DNA of 64,000 bases from Cafeteria roenbergensis (Eukaryota; Sar; Bigyra; Bicosoecida; Cafeteriaceae). Numbering within the stretch: the first letter of the stretch is position 1; every line of letters starts with the position of its first letter. A program made the translations under genes and the position numbers. Location of the stretch: contig VLTN01000026.1 of NCBI GenBank assembly GCA_008330645.1, positions 248,001-312,000 on the forward strand, read 5' to 3'. This document shows positions 1 through 11,224 of the stretch, in pieces. Under the pieces are notes generated by a model, which worked only from the letters and a program-made list of their open reading frames with translations, made no database searches and had not been told where the DNA came from.

Positions 1-364
1 TGGCGCGGCCGCGCGCTCAGGTCCGCGAGGGTGCGCAGCATTGACGCGCGGGCAAGCGTTTGGTTGCGCATGCTGTGGGGCCTTCCGCTTCCCTGACGCG
101 GCGGCCTCCCAACACACGCGATTCTCACCGGCTGAGTCGCAATGTGCCTGGCCAGGGCACGCCAAGGCGAGGTTCGGTTCCGCGCAGAGGTGCCCGACGC
201 CCCGGCTTCGCGCAGGGGCTCCTTCTTGACCCGGTCGCGATCGATCACGCGCCGGCGAACACGTGCCGTGTCCCGGCGGCAGAGCCCGAGGCGACGCCCT
301 GCGACGGCGACGACCTCATTGCCCGACGGCATCCGACGCAAGCGCGGGCGCCGCACCGGCGGGC
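1..364. other. 5' flank of the CAP-Gly-like gene
   Basis: No gene is supported here. On the minus strand an ATG at 41-39 opens a frame (MLRTLADLSARPR) that runs off the left edge. It could be the first exon of a divergent gene, in which case this stretch is a shared promoter. With 13 codons visible that is only a possibility. Confidence 0.3.
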
Positions 365-3300
365 ATGGCGCTGGGTGTCGGGTCTGCCGTCGCCACGCAC
401 GACGGCTCCATCACAGGTGTGAGTTGGCGCGAAGTTGCTGCATCGGCCCCCCTGCGCGCGCGGCAGCAGCTCGCTGCCAGGGCAAGCCCGCCAACAGCGC
501 CCGCGAGGCGTCGCTCCGGAGCGGCACGCACGGCCAATGAGGGGGTATGCCCATCTCGTGCGTCCTGGGCGGTGCGCATCGCTTCCAGGCGGCGCCGTCA
601 GCCGCTGGGACTGGGGCCGGCAAGCGCAGCAACCAGACCCCCTCGCTCGAGCCCCTGCGTTCTGAGGCCTGCCGTGGCGACCAACCACGGGCGCCGCATA
701 CTTCCCAAGCCGGGCACGCGCTGCCAGTACCCGCGGTCGCTCTTCCCATCCCGCGTCTGCCCTGCGGCTGCCGCGCGATCACGCAGGACATTCGATGGAT
801 CGGTGCGCTGCCGGAGCTTGGACCCGGCGACTGGGCCGCCATCGAGTCGGCGGAGCCCCCGCGCCTTCCCAGGACAAAGCGAACGCAGTACACGGCCCTC
901 TTTGACGGCGACTATGCCGGGTCCCGCCTCTTCAGGCCGCGCGCAGGTCACGTTGCACACCTGGTGCCCACGTCCGACACCGTGGCTTTGCTTGCGTCTC
1001 CGACCACGAGGAGGCCTGCCGACAGGGCCAGGGCATCGCATTTCCTTGCCCACCAGCCGCCTGAGCACGCGCCAGTGAGCACAGACTTCCCTCCCGGGCA
1101 CCCTGGTGTTGGCGCAAGCGAAGGCCGCCGTTCGCCACAACACGACTGGCACCTGCTTCGCGCAGCCGATGCGCGGCCCGGAGCGGCCCACGGGGCTCGC
1201 TTGCCGCTGGAACACGCGCCACCAGGCGCACCCCGCCACGACCCGCACGGGCGGCGCCACCCGCCCCAGCCGCCGACGAGGGAGGCGGCCGGCAGCGCCC
1301 GAGGAGCCGCCGCCCGCTCCGGAGCGCTTCCGACCGCAGCCACGCCGCCTTCGCCCCCGTCCCCCCGTCAACGGAACCCAAGACGTCACCAGTCGCTCAG
1401 CCACAGCCACTCGTCGCTGGGCGATGCGTCCACGTCTCGAGACGGCGTCTGGGCCGACCCCGTGCTGGGAGCGGCGCCGGACGAGGCGGGGTCCGCTCCT
1501 GGCTGGCCATCGCTCCGCCCAGAGGGCTACTCGACGCCCTCCCCCCCGCAAAAGTTGCCTCCAAGGCCTACGCATGGGGCTGGTTCCTCGCAGCAGGCGC
1601 ATTCAAGACGCGAGCGCCTCCCAGCCTCGACAGGCATCTCGGGCGAGGCGGCCCCCGGCCGCAGGCTCTCCCCTTCCCCCACAGGATCCCACGGAAGGAA
1701 GGGGTCTCCCTACGAACAGCAGGAGCCGCGCCCGCCCGCCCGCCCCTCGCCCGTCGACGACCGGACTGCGGACCTCGACGCGCAAGCGGCCGCCCGCCGC
1801 GCGAGGCTCGCCGCTGCCAGAGCCGCCAGGAAGGCCCTGGATGTGCCGCAGGCGGCGTTTGGGGGCGACATTGACCCCCTCAGGGCAGTCCTCTCCGCTG
1901 TTTCGTCGCCGGCAGACAATGCTGCCGCTGCCCGCACCCAGCAGGCCGCACCGCCCGTGGGCCCTGCGAGCGCTGGGGAGAGCGCCGCCTCTGCCGTGCC
2001 GCCCGGTGACACCCGTAGGTCCCAATCCACTGCCGACGCTGGCGGGGCGTCATCGCCGCCGCACACGGAAGACCGCGGCCGTGCCAACGACAGCGACGGG
2101 CGGCTCACAGTGCCCGTGGTGACGCTGACCCATGCCGCGGTGCCCGTGTCCAGACGGCTCGGGGGCGTGGCCGCATTCGGCGTTGACCCCTCATGGGCTG
2201 GCGCGGCGCTTTCGGCGCTTCGCTCCTCAGCGCCCTCCGCCAATGCCGCTCAAGGCGGCGCCTCCGCCGCCGCAGGCCAGCCTGCTCCCGACGCCAGCAG
2301 CACCGCCGCAGCCACGGAGGGCCGCCCCCTCAAGGCTCGGTCTCCCAGTCCCGATCGGCAGAGCCAGCAGTCCGAGTCCGCGGAAGGCACTCAGTCCGGA
2401 TCACGGGGTGGCTCGACCCCGGAGTACTTGACCTCGCACAAGTACCCGCTCACCAAGGAGGCAGCGGTAGCCGCAGCACGGCGCTCCCACCAGGCGCTCT
2501 GGGCTGCGGCTAGCGCCCGGTCAGCCGAGGGCCGCAAGCTGCGGGCCGAGGCCGTGCTGGCTGAGCTGCAGGAGGCGTCCCCCGTGGCGCTCTCGGCTGC
2601 AGCTTCGCTTCTGGACACGTCGGCAATGGCGGAACTGCTAACGGCCGCCAAGTGGTTCGTTCGCAGCGACGCCGCACCGCAAAGCGCGGAGCGGACAGAA
2701 TCAACACGTGCATCCAGCCAGGGGAGCGCCGGTGCGGAGAGCGGCGACCAATCGGCCGGTGCGGAGCGCGGCGGCCAATCGGCCGGGGTAGAGGGCGGCT
2801 CGCCGGAGCACGCGGCCAGCGACGCCGCAGCGCTCCAGGCGGTGCTGGACCGCCTGGTGGCGCAGGCTGCCGATGCTACACGCGGCCTATCGTCCTCCAG
2901 CGAGGCCTCCGGGCCTGGCCAGCGGCGTCGCAGGAACGAATCGTCGCTCGGCCTGTTTGCAGCCAGGCTGGTGGCCGGAGCCGCGGCCCGGCTTGCGACG
3001 GTGGCTGCATCGGAGGGCGGTGGCGCGTCGCTCGCCAGGCGGATCATGGCGCCCCCTGCGCCCAGCCAGCAACGGGGCGGGGCGGACCACGGCAGCGAGA
3101 CTCGACTTCTCGCCAACGGTCCCGGACACACTCTCGCGACGAATGCCTGCCCAGGCGGGGGGGCCTCGCAGGAAGTTGCGGCGCTGTGGCTGCGGGACAC
3201 CACGACCCCGCTTGTCAAGCTGGCCGACGGCATGGTCGAGGCCTCGGCGGCGTTCGGTCCCGGCCCGGGCTTGCGCGCCGATAGTGCGCGCAGCCCTGTC

Positions 3301-5811
3301 AGACAGGGGGGCTTTAGCACCGCGCGCAAAGACGATGCCGGGCAAGGTGCTGCGAGCTCGCCGGGGCCGGCCACGGTCGCCGCGTCTCTGGCGGCAGCGA
3401 GGCGGGCAGCGGCAGGCGCGGACGGCTCCGGGTCCTCCGACTACCAGCAGCTGCTTCATCACCGCATCCAAGAGGCGGAACAGCGCTCTGCCGACATGCT
3501 GCGCCGGCTCTCGGACGTGCTTGGCCAGCGAGATGTCAGCGGGACGTTGCCTGCACCAGACCCAGCAGGCTCGTCACCCGGCGGCGGACCAACGTTGGGC
3601 GCGAAATCACCGCGTCGCGCACCCCCTCCGCCGCCTCCGGTCGAGGCTTCTCGGCCAGCTGGCGCTGCTGCGGGGCGCGATTCTGCCGCAGACTCTGCCG
3701 CCGCATCGCCGCCAGCCGCCGATGCCGCACACGGGTCTGCAGCGCAAGCGTCGGGAGGTGCCCTCGGCTCCCCTCAAGCGCCTGGCAGCAGCAGCAGCAG
3801 CAGCGAGGGGTCAGCCGCGGCTGCTGGGGCCCCTGCTCAGCGGCGAGCTGTGACGCCTCCCCGGCCGGCGCGGCATTGCTCACCGGCGTCGACCTCGACG
3901 GAGCATGGCAGGGCTGTCCAGGCGGATCAGCCCGACTCTTTCGCACGTGAAGAGCCAAGAGGAGGAGGGGGAGGAGCACCCGGCTTGCCCCCTCAGGCAG
4001 TGCCACTGGCCGCGCGCGCCGAGGAATGGCGCCATGAAGCTGCGGCGTCCGGTGGCTCCCCCATCGACTCTCCCTCCACCCAGCCGGATTCCAAGAGCTG
4101 GGACGCCGTGTTCGAGTCCGCCTCGCGAAAGCCGCAGCCAGCCCACCTGCGTCATTACCAGCGCCCGCACCAGCAGCAACGGAGCAGCCCTGCTCATCCC
4201 ACCGCGAGCGCTGACCACGTCGAGACCTTCTCCCCCGCGGCGGCTCGACGCCTCTTCGTCGGTCTTCCTTCGCACCAGTCGATTGTTCCCCCGGCAAGCT
4301 CCTGGTACGACACGAGAGCGCTGACACAGACGGCTCTTTCCGCCTCACTGCACGGCCCGCCAGCTCGGTCGCCATGCTCGCCGTCTGCCAGCGCAGCTGC
4401 CTGTGAAGCTGGCCGCTCGTATCCTGACCTCCACAAGGAACTGGCCTTACCTTCGAGCCTGGCTTGTTCCCCAGAGCAGCCAGCAGCGCGCCCTCCGTCG
4501 CCCCCTCCGGCGCGTGAGGTGGTTGCGGACGTGCCAATTCCAGCAGGAACCCCGCCGGTGCGCACGTCGCTGCCTGACGCCGCCCCGACGCAGCAGCTTG
4601 GGCAGCGCCCGCTTTCGCCAGGCAACGGCAAGGCAACGAGGCCGTGGCCCAGCGTGTCCGCCGCCACCGCGGACGATGGCAGCGAGCCGGCGCCGCCTCA
4701 GCCAGAGCCCGTGCCTGCCAGTCGCATTCCTGTGCCCGCAGCCTCGCCGACGCGGAGGCCCGCAGTGGGGGAGCCGCGCTCCGCCCACCCCGGAGCTCGA
4801 GCTGTGTCTCCATCACGCGGCGGGGCTGCTCCCCGAGCTGGCCATCCACCCGAAGCCGCGCCGCGCGACCTGCACACCGGTGCGCTCACTGCAACGTCGC
4901 CAAGCAGGCCGCCAGCCCCGCCCAGGCCCGGTCTTGAGACTGAGGGGGGCAGGGTGCGTAGGGACCCGACAAATGCGTCGCCTGCACACTCGCCACGGTT
5001 GGGGGGGCAGCAGAGGGGAAGCAACCCCGCATCGCCGCAGATGCAGGCGGGACTTGAAGACTCGCCGATCCGCGCGGCGCGTCGGGCCGGACCTTCCAGC
5101 GTCGGTGCAAGCGCACGGCAAGGGCACGAGCGTTCGCCTCCTTCAGGGGCAGCTGAACGCAGGGTTGCTTCTTCGCCAGCACGGGCGCCGCCTTCGCCGT
5201 ACTCGGCTGCAATCGCGCGCGCCGTCGGCGACGACGGAATTTCCCTGCGCGAGTCAGCAGAAACTGACCCACGGGCGGCGGCACCTCGATTCGCCGCACC
5301 TGCCGCGGATGCCGGAACATCACCAGCGCGCTCTCATCGGTCGGCGTTGCCACGGGGCGCCCATGGGCGCGCCGGCCAGGCCGCGCACAGCCCCGGTGGG
5401 CGCAGGGCGCAGCGCGGCGAGCTCGGCGCGTCTCGCGAAGGTCGTGCCGCCTCTCGAGACACGTCTCCGAGGAGTGTTGCGAGGTCCAGGACGCGGGACA
5501 GCGCGCCCTCGCCCGAGAGGGCTGCGCGGCCAGGGTTTCGAGCGGCTGGCCAAAGCCGTCGGCCCGCTGCAAAGCCGGCCGGTGCTCGGCAGCAAGCCGG
5601 CGAGCAGATGGTTGTCGAGGAGCGCCGGAGCGCCGGCCAAAGCGTGTCACCTGTCGCGACGACTTCTCAGGCCCGGGCCGGGCCCAGGACCCAGTCGGGC
5701 GCCCCCGCGGGAAAGCACTCTGCGCCCTTGGCTGGCCGGCCTCAAGCGAGACTGCGGCCCGGGTTCTTCAGTCATGGTGCGGGGCTTGCGGGGGGCGGCT
5801 TGCTGGGCTAG
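365..5811 (+). CDS. CAP-Gly-like protein with a long low-complexity tail
   Basis: Proposed exons are 365-418, 787-1074 and 1594-5811. The first intron (419-786) joins in phase 0 with GTGAGT and CACGCAG. The second (1075-1593) also fits the local GTGAG/GCAG rule, but the frame is open through it, so the product is 1,519 aa if it is removed or 1,692 aa if not. The first splice builds a divergent CAP-Gly fold: GDIRWIG (residues 18-24), GDWAAIE (32-38) and FDGDYAGSRLF (57-67). The canonical GKNDG groove motif is degenerate (LFDG). CAP-Gly domains bind the C-terminal EEY/F of tubulin and EB proteins, so a microtubule role is inferred. The rest is Ala/Ser/Pro/Arg-rich, with a helical block near residues 390-470, a short coiled-coil-like stretch near 728-757 and a poly-Ser run. 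The domain call is moderately sure; the 5' exons are less so. Confidence 0.55.
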
Positions 5812-6475
5812 CCGGCTGACACACACAAGCTTTGGTTCCAGGTCCCCTCGCTTCCATTCCGCTGGCCGAGCCCGCACGCGTGCAAGCGCTGGGACCGACC
5901 CACCCGGGCATGTTGGGCGTTGCTGCCAGTCTCCGGCACGAACGTTAGGCCGCTGCTCGCCAGCGAGCAGCGTCGCGTGCCACAGCTTGCGCGTCCAACG
6001 TTTACCTCAACAACCGGGCGACGATCCCGCCCGCACTTCTGTCTGCAGCCGTCCACGATCACGCCACCGAAGAGCCAGGTGCCCGGGCATTGCAGGGGCG
6101 CGCTCTCTAGAGTCAGCCCCGGCCGACTGCGCCGGCGGTGCCTGGCGCCCAAGGGCGCGTTTGCCACAGCCTGCCCGAACTGGCGAGATCGGAAACGGCT
6201 GCTCGACGAGCAACGCAGCAATTCCCAGCGACTTGAGCCACTGCAAGCGAGCACTCCACGTGCACCGGACGGCGCTCGCTGCCCTTCTTTTCGGCCTTGT
6301 CGAAGGGCCCGCACCGCGGGTGGTGCTCTCGGGCCTCTGTGCGCCTCGCTGAGCCCAGCTGAGGCGGACAAGCGCGTGTCGATTTTCGGCAGCTCGTCGA
6401 GACGTTCCAGCCCGACAGGCGCGCCAGCACCCCGCAAGGGCCAGCAAGTCCCCGCAGCCGCAGCAACCGCGCGAA
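5812..6475. other. Intergenic region before the first histidine kinase
   Basis: This is 664 bp between two plus-strand genes. Open frames here lack any recognisable motif, and no exon bounded by GTGAG/GCAG was found. It presumably holds the 3' UTR of the CAP-Gly-like gene and the promoter and 5' UTR of the kinase. Confidence 0.4.
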
Positions 6476-9400
6476 ATGGATGTCGGAGAGACCCTGCGGG
6501 AGTCATCGCTGCACCGCGTCGCCTTCCGCTGCTGCCAGGGCAGCAGCAAGGAGACTCGCGTCGGATGCTGCTGGGTTCCATCGAGCAGGAATGCTGACGC
6601 CGTCCTCGCGACGTTGGCTCTCCTGCACGCCGTCTGCACCGTGGCCATGCTGGCAATCGGCATCTTGAGCCCAGGCACCATTCCCAGCGCGGTGCCCTTT
6701 CGCTTCGATGCAGGCTCGGTTTGCAGGAACGCCAGCTCGAGCGCAGGCCAAGCCGAAGGCCCCCCCAACCCCTTCGCTCACAACGAAATGGGGCGCGTCC
6801 TCATCGGGCACGCATTCGTCATCTTCGGCATGGCTGGGTTTCTGCTGGCAACGCTCCTGCTGCCGCGTCCAGAGCGAGCCGAAGACTCGGGGTTGAGCGC
6901 GGAGCATTGGGACAGCTACTTGTGGGCATACCGGTGGGCCATTTTGCTGCCCATCGGGTGCATCTGCATCGCTGGGACGCCAATGGCCTTGGGCGGTGAC
7001 CTTCTCTTCGTTGACCCCGAAGACGGCTGCCCCGCCGGCTTCGGCATAGGAAGCACGTTGACACTGTCCCACCTCGCGACGTTTTACACGTCGGCAATCA
7101 CCATGCTGCTCGCCGGCAGGCAAGACGGCAACATCGGGCTGCTCTGGGCCATCACTTCGGGCCTCTCTTCCACCAGCGGCGTGCTTGCCAACATCATCAC
7201 GGTCGTGGGCCCGGGCCTCGGCCAGCCTGTCACGTTCTTTGCGCAAGTCGCGGACTTCGGACCCACCGCCGCCATGACGTTGATCCTGCTTGGTGGCACG
7301 CAGCTTGTCTCCTTCCCACTTTCGTGCTGGTGGTGTTCTCCGCCTTGCCGGCGCGTAAGGCGTGGGAGGGTTGGAGCGAGGCCCTCGCAAGAGCCACGCA
7401 CCGCATCCAGGTCTGCGAGAGGATCGCAACGGCAACTCCCTCGGCTGGCGCTGAGTCTCGTGCAAGTTGAGAGCCTCGGCCCCCTTCCCGCCAAGCACGA
7501 GCCAGCGGACTCGAGGCCTGAGCTGGCGCCTTGCTGCAGGGTGTGGCTACCGAGCTCGCCCGTGCTGGCAACGACATTCGTGGCCGCTCTTCGGCTCAGC
7601 TTGCTGGCTTGGGGCTTGGACAAGGGCCGCGTGCGGCCTGGAACCCACGCCCTCGGAGTGTCCGCAATCATTTGCGCAGGGGTGATTCCCATTACGCTTC
7701 TGATGACGGCCGCCTCTCTTCAGCGTGCGATCGTCGCGCAGACGCAGGCAGCCACCCACGCCAAGTCCGTTGGCCTGAACCGGCTTATTGGCTACGTCAG
7801 CCACGAGGCGCGAAACCCCATCTCCGCCGCAATGCTTGGCGCGGAGAACGCCGACCTGGACCTGGCCTTGGCAGTTCGCCGCCTCGACGCGGCTCTCGCC
7901 CACATGGCCTCGGTGCAGGGCCACGATGGCAGAGAGGAGATCGACTCGGTGCAACAGAGCACGCCAAACGCACAGCAGGCACTGCGGAAGCGGCCAGCCA
8001 GGCCTCCAGCGGCTGCGCGCCACGCATCACTGCCTTCCAGCGCGTGGCGCACAGTTCAGTCAGCTCGGGCTTCACACGGGGCACAAGGTCCTGAGGTGCA
8101 GCCCGTGTCGGGCGCGGCCACGGCCTGCACACTTGAACGCAGAGCCATCTCGACGGCGGCGGCAAAGCAGCGCGAAGCTTTGGAGTCTGTTCACGCTGCT
8201 GTGTCTGATATCGGGTCCGTGATGGCCGGCCTGGCCAGTGCCCGCGATATCCTGTCCGACACCCTGGGCCTCCAAAAGGTCGCCTTGGCGCAAACGGAGG
8301 CCGTCGCCGTCGAGTGGCGCTCGCTCGACGACGTCATGAAGCCGCTCCGCCTCATGTACGGGGGCGAGAAGCCCCGGCAGGGCGGCGCGTCGCACGTGTC
8401 GGTGCGGTTCGCCTGGGACGCCGGGACGCTGGTTCAGCCCGGCGGCGGGGTCGCCGACGCGCGCCCGGAGGTGGCGCTGAGCGCGACGAGCGTGGGGCAG
8501 GTGCTGACGAACTTTTGCTCCAACGCGGTGAAGTTCGCTACGTCGCGCGTGGACGTCGAGGTCACCATCGCGACGCAGTTTCACGAGCCCTTGGTTGGCC
8601 CGGATGCTTGCGCTGCATCGGGGCCCCGGCCCGGACGTCACGGCCCGGGAAGCGCGACCGTGGCGCCGCTCCCCTGTGACCAAGCCGGGCTCGGCGGTCG
8701 GCAGGTGCCAGTGGCGGCTCAACGCCCACTCGGAAGCACGCCAGCGAGTGGTGGTGCACAGGCCGTCAGCCAGCCTCCGCCGGCCCCAGTCACCGCAAAC
8801 CCCGTGGCAGCGGCCCTGGCAGCAGCCGCACCCACTGATTCGAGTGCTGCCGACCTGGCAGCCTTCCCAGGGATGAATAGGAGGCTTGTTCCCATGACTG
8901 AGTCACGCGTGCTCGTAGCTGGCCAAGTCGCGAGCTCCGTGGTGCAGAGCGCCCCCGCCGTGCTCGTGCTGGTGGTGCGCGACGACGGGGCGGGCGTGCC
9001 GCCCGAGCACCGATCCTCCCTCTTCGCCTCCTTCCAGCAGCTCGCGTCCTCCAGCCTCTCCCAGCGCATGGCGGGCACGGGGCTGGGGCTGGCCTTCTGC
9101 CGCGCGGTGGCGTCGCTGATGGGGGGCGCAGTCGGCCACCGCGACCGCCTGGACGGGCAGCAGGGTTCGGAGTTCGTGATGTGGGTGCCGGTGCGGGTGC
9201 GGGCGCCATCCCTGGCATTGGACACCGACAGCACGTCTGCTCAAGCCGCCGAGCTCACGGAACTCGCAAGGCCGTCTATTGCTCTGACGGAGAGCGAAGC
9301 GGGCGTGGTGATTGGGCCCCAGACTTCGGCCGGCGAGCGCGCGGGGGGACGCAATTTGTCCAGCGGGCGGCCCTCCTGGCTTCGCCGTCTTACCAGCGGC

Positions 9401-11224
9401 CGCCGCGAGGATTCATCTCGCAGTACAGAGCGACAAGGAGCATTTCGGGCCGATGCGAAACCGGCAGCGCGAGCTGTGGTGAGTCAGTCGTCTGGAGCAG
9501 GCTCGCTCAACTACGCCGTCCGCACTGACGATGACGGGGTGGAGGTGCCGGACGAGCAGAGCGTGCATTCATCGAACCTTGGAGCGGACGCGCACCGATC
9601 GGACTCGCGGTGTGCTGCCCTTGGCTATACCGAGGCGCGGTGGGGACCTGTGCCAAGCAGCCCTGCGCTCACCGGCCAATCTGGTTCCCTTGGCGATCGG
9701 GAACCGAGAGACGGCGCGCTGTGCTTTCCCGGGGTTCGCCGAGCTGTCGGCGGGTCGCCGCTGTCAACGACTGGGGCGCCCATCGGAGCCGAGTTGGGCG
9801 CGGGATTGAGCAGGGAGCGCTCGCTCCACGCTGGCCACGTCGTGGCGACCAGAAGCAACACAGTCATCGGCTTGGATGGCCTCTTGACTGGCCGCTCCCA
9901 GTCTCCGCACTCGCGCCACGGCGGTACTCACCGAGGGCTTGGCTCGCCTTCGACAGCCACCGAAGCCAACCCGCGCTCGTCGGGTGCTCCACCCCTCCGC
10001 TTCTTGTCCTCCTCCAAAAGCGGCTCGCGTCATCGCTCGTCCCAAGGGAGCCCCGCCGACACCCCTACCGCAAGCGGCTTCGAGCAAGCGATCGGCAATG
10101 GGAGCCGCGACGTGGTGGAGGACGCGACCGTGGCTGAAGCGCTGCACCCCAGCCCGGCAGGCTCCACGCCGGAGGGCGCCGCCAGCCCTGCGGGACGGAG
10201 TCGAGTCGTTTCAGCCTGCATGACAGTCAGGTCCAAGTCGAGGGCTCAGAGGGACGTCCGAAGGGTGGCGCGCGCCAAAGCTCGGGCTCAACACTCCAAC
10301 TCCTCCCTTGCTGCTCAGCGAGTGCCTGACGAAGGTGCAACTTGGGGAAGCATCCAGAGCATGCCTTCAACGGCGTTGCCGTCTTCAGGGGCGCTGACGA
10401 CGCCCTCGACGCCGGCTCGATCGCTTTCCTCGTCCGGCGGCTGCGGTGCTGCTGCAGACTCGTTGCTTGGCGAATTCGGGGACCTTGGCAGCCGCGCTGC
10501 GTGCCTCGTTGTGGAGGACAACGACTCCCAGAGGCTTGGCCTGTGCCGGCTTCTCAGGCGTCTCGGTCTCGAGTGCAGCCAGGCGGCAGACGGCCAAGCA
10601 GGCTTGGACAAGCTAGTCGAGCTGTGCAGCTCAAGCGTGCTCGGCGCGAACGGCGGTGCGATTGAGTACGACACGTCTCCGCCGCTTGGCGATGCGGCCG
10701 AATCCAGGACACTCGCCCAGTCTGTTCCCCCCTCAGCGCCCAGGAGGGCAGTTTTGCCGGCCAGCTCTCCAGACCAAGCACCCGCGTTGCGAAGGAGCAG
10801 TAGTGCGATGGCTCTGACGTCGGTGTTTGGCAGCAACGACGGGAAGTTGCCGTCCCCGAGTGCGGCCGAGCGCGAAGGCAGGGGCGGGGCAGAAGGGCTC
10901 CCAGGCATGGAAGCCATCGAGGGCGAGAGGCGGCCACGCGGAATCGCTTCGGCTGCGCGGCAGCGCCGGCGCCGGCTCATCGTGTGGACCGACTGCCGCA
11001 TGCCCCGACTCAGCGGCCCAGAGCTGGTCGCGGCGGCGAGCACCTTGCCATCAGTTCTCTCGCACGGCCAAGTGACCTTCGTGGGCACCACCGGCTCGGC
11101 TGAGGACGAGGGCGCCTTCTCGCTTGCGGGCGCCAAGTTCGTGCTTGCCAAGCCGCTGGAATTCGCCTCTGTCGTTTCAGTTCTTCGGCAAATCCTCCGG
11201 GATGACGCCCACCCAGCTTCCTGA
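6476..11224 (+). CDS. Membrane-bound hybrid histidine kinase 1
   Basis: This 1,582-aa protein is a two-component sensor kinase fused to a receiver. The start ATG has a favourable context (GCGAAATGG). Residues 40-415 hold about eight hydrophobic segments and no known ligand-binding domain. The H-box reads YVSHEARNP, with phospho-acceptor H443. The ATPase domain has its N-box (NFCSNAVKF, N679/N683), G1 (DDGAGV, from D836), an F-box (LFASFQQL) and G2 (GTGLGLAF, from G867). The receiver starts at CLVVED (1343-1348) and has phospho-acceptor D1506 (TDCRMP) and K1559 (AKPL), so it looks catalytically complete. Disordered insertions interrupt the DHp region, the ATPase domain (N-box to G1, about 126 aa) and the receiver (about 115 aa before beta-3). 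It is a tandem paralogue of the next gene and shares two near-identical DNA tracts with it. The signal sensed is unknown. Confidence 0.9.
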   Translation: MDVGETLRESSLHRVAFRCCQGSSKETRVGCCWVPSSRNADAVLATLALLHAVCTVAMLAIGILSPGTIPSAVPFRFDAGSVCRNASSSAGQAEGPPNPFAHNEMGRVLIGHAFVIFGMAGFLLATLLLPRPERAEDSGLSAEHWDSYLWAYRWAILLPIGCICIAGTPMALGGDLLFVDPEDGCPAGFGIGSTLTLSHLATFYTSAITMLLAGRQDGNIGLLWAITSGLSSTSGVLANIITVVGPGLGQPVTFFAQVADFGPTAAMTLILLGGTQLVSFPLSCWWCSPPCRRVRRGRVGARPSQEPRTASRSARGSQRQLPRLALSLVQVESLGPLPAKHEPADSRPELAPCCRVWLPSSPVLATTFVAALRLSLLAWGLDKGRVRPGTHALGVSAIICAGVIPITLLMTAASLQRAIVAQTQAATHAKSVGLNRLIGYVSHEARNPISAAMLGAENADLDLALAVRRLDAALAHMASVQGHDGREEIDSVQQSTPNAQQALRKRPARPPAAARHASLPSSAWRTVQSARASHGAQGPEVQPVSGAATACTLERRAISTAAAKQREALESVHAAVSDIGSVMAGLASARDILSDTLGLQKVALAQTEAVAVEWRSLDDVMKPLRLMYGGEKPRQGGASHVSVRFAWDAGTLVQPGGGVADARPEVALSATSVGQVLTNFCSNAVKFATSRVDVEVTIATQFHEPLVGPDACAASGPRPGRHGPGSATVAPLPCDQAGLGGRQVPVAAQRPLGSTPASGGAQAVSQPPPAPVTANPVAAALAAAAPTDSSAADLAAFPGMNRRLVPMTESRVLVAGQVASSVVQSAPAVLVLVVRDDGAGVPPEHRSSLFASFQQLASSSLSQRMAGTGLGLAFCRAVASLMGGAVGHRDRLDGQQGSEFVMWVPVRVRAPSLALDTDSTSAQAAELTELARPSIALTESEAGVVIGPQTSAGERAGGRNLSSGRPSWLRRLTSGRREDSSRSTERQGAFRADAKPAARAVVSQSSGAGSLNYAVRTDDDGVEVPDEQSVHSSNLGADAHRSDSRCAALGYTEARWGPVPSSPALTGQSGSLGDREPRDGALCFPGVRRAVGGSPLSTTGAPIGAELGAGLSRERSLHAGHVVATRSNTVIGLDGLLTGRSQSPHSRHGGTHRGLGSPSTATEANPRSSGAPPLRFLSSSKSGSRHRSSQGSPADTPTASGFEQAIGNGSRDVVEDATVAEALHPSPAGSTPEGAASPAGRSRVVSACMTVRSKSRAQRDVRRVARAKARAQHSNSSLAAQRVPDEGATWGSIQSMPSTALPSSGALTTPSTPARSLSSSGGCGAAADSLLGEFGDLGSRAACLVVEDNDSQRLGLCRLLRRLGLECSQAADGQAGLDKLVELCSSSVLGANGGAIEYDTSPPLGDAAESRTLAQSVPPSAPRRAVLPASSPDQAPALRRSSSAMALTSVFGSNDGKLPSPSAAEREGRGGAEGLPGMEAIEGERRPRGIASAARQRRRRLIVWTDCRMPRLSGPELVAAASTLPSVLSHGQVTFVGTTGSAEDEGAFSLAGAKFVLAKPLEFASVVSVLRQILRDDAHPAS
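8224..8571 (+). repeat. Conversion-like tract A, copy in kinase 1
   Basis: These 348 bp match 14317-14664 at 347 positions. The one difference (8339 A versus 14432 G) changes K622 to E784. The tract encodes the second DHp helix through the N-box of the ATPase domain. Identity stops abruptly at both ends. Confidence 0.95.
8950..9207 (+). repeat. Conversion-like tract B, copy in kinase 1
   Basis: These 258 bp match 15625-15882 at 256 positions. Both differences (9112 and 9130) are synonymous. The tract encodes the G1, F and G2 boxes of the ATPase domain. The 378 bp between tracts A and B have no counterpart in kinase 2. Confidence 0.95.

Noticed and set aside
8572-8949. Linker in the kinase 1 ATPase domain as an intron
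   Set aside because: No GTGAG donor or matching acceptor is present at its ends, and the frame is open throughout; it was kept as coding.
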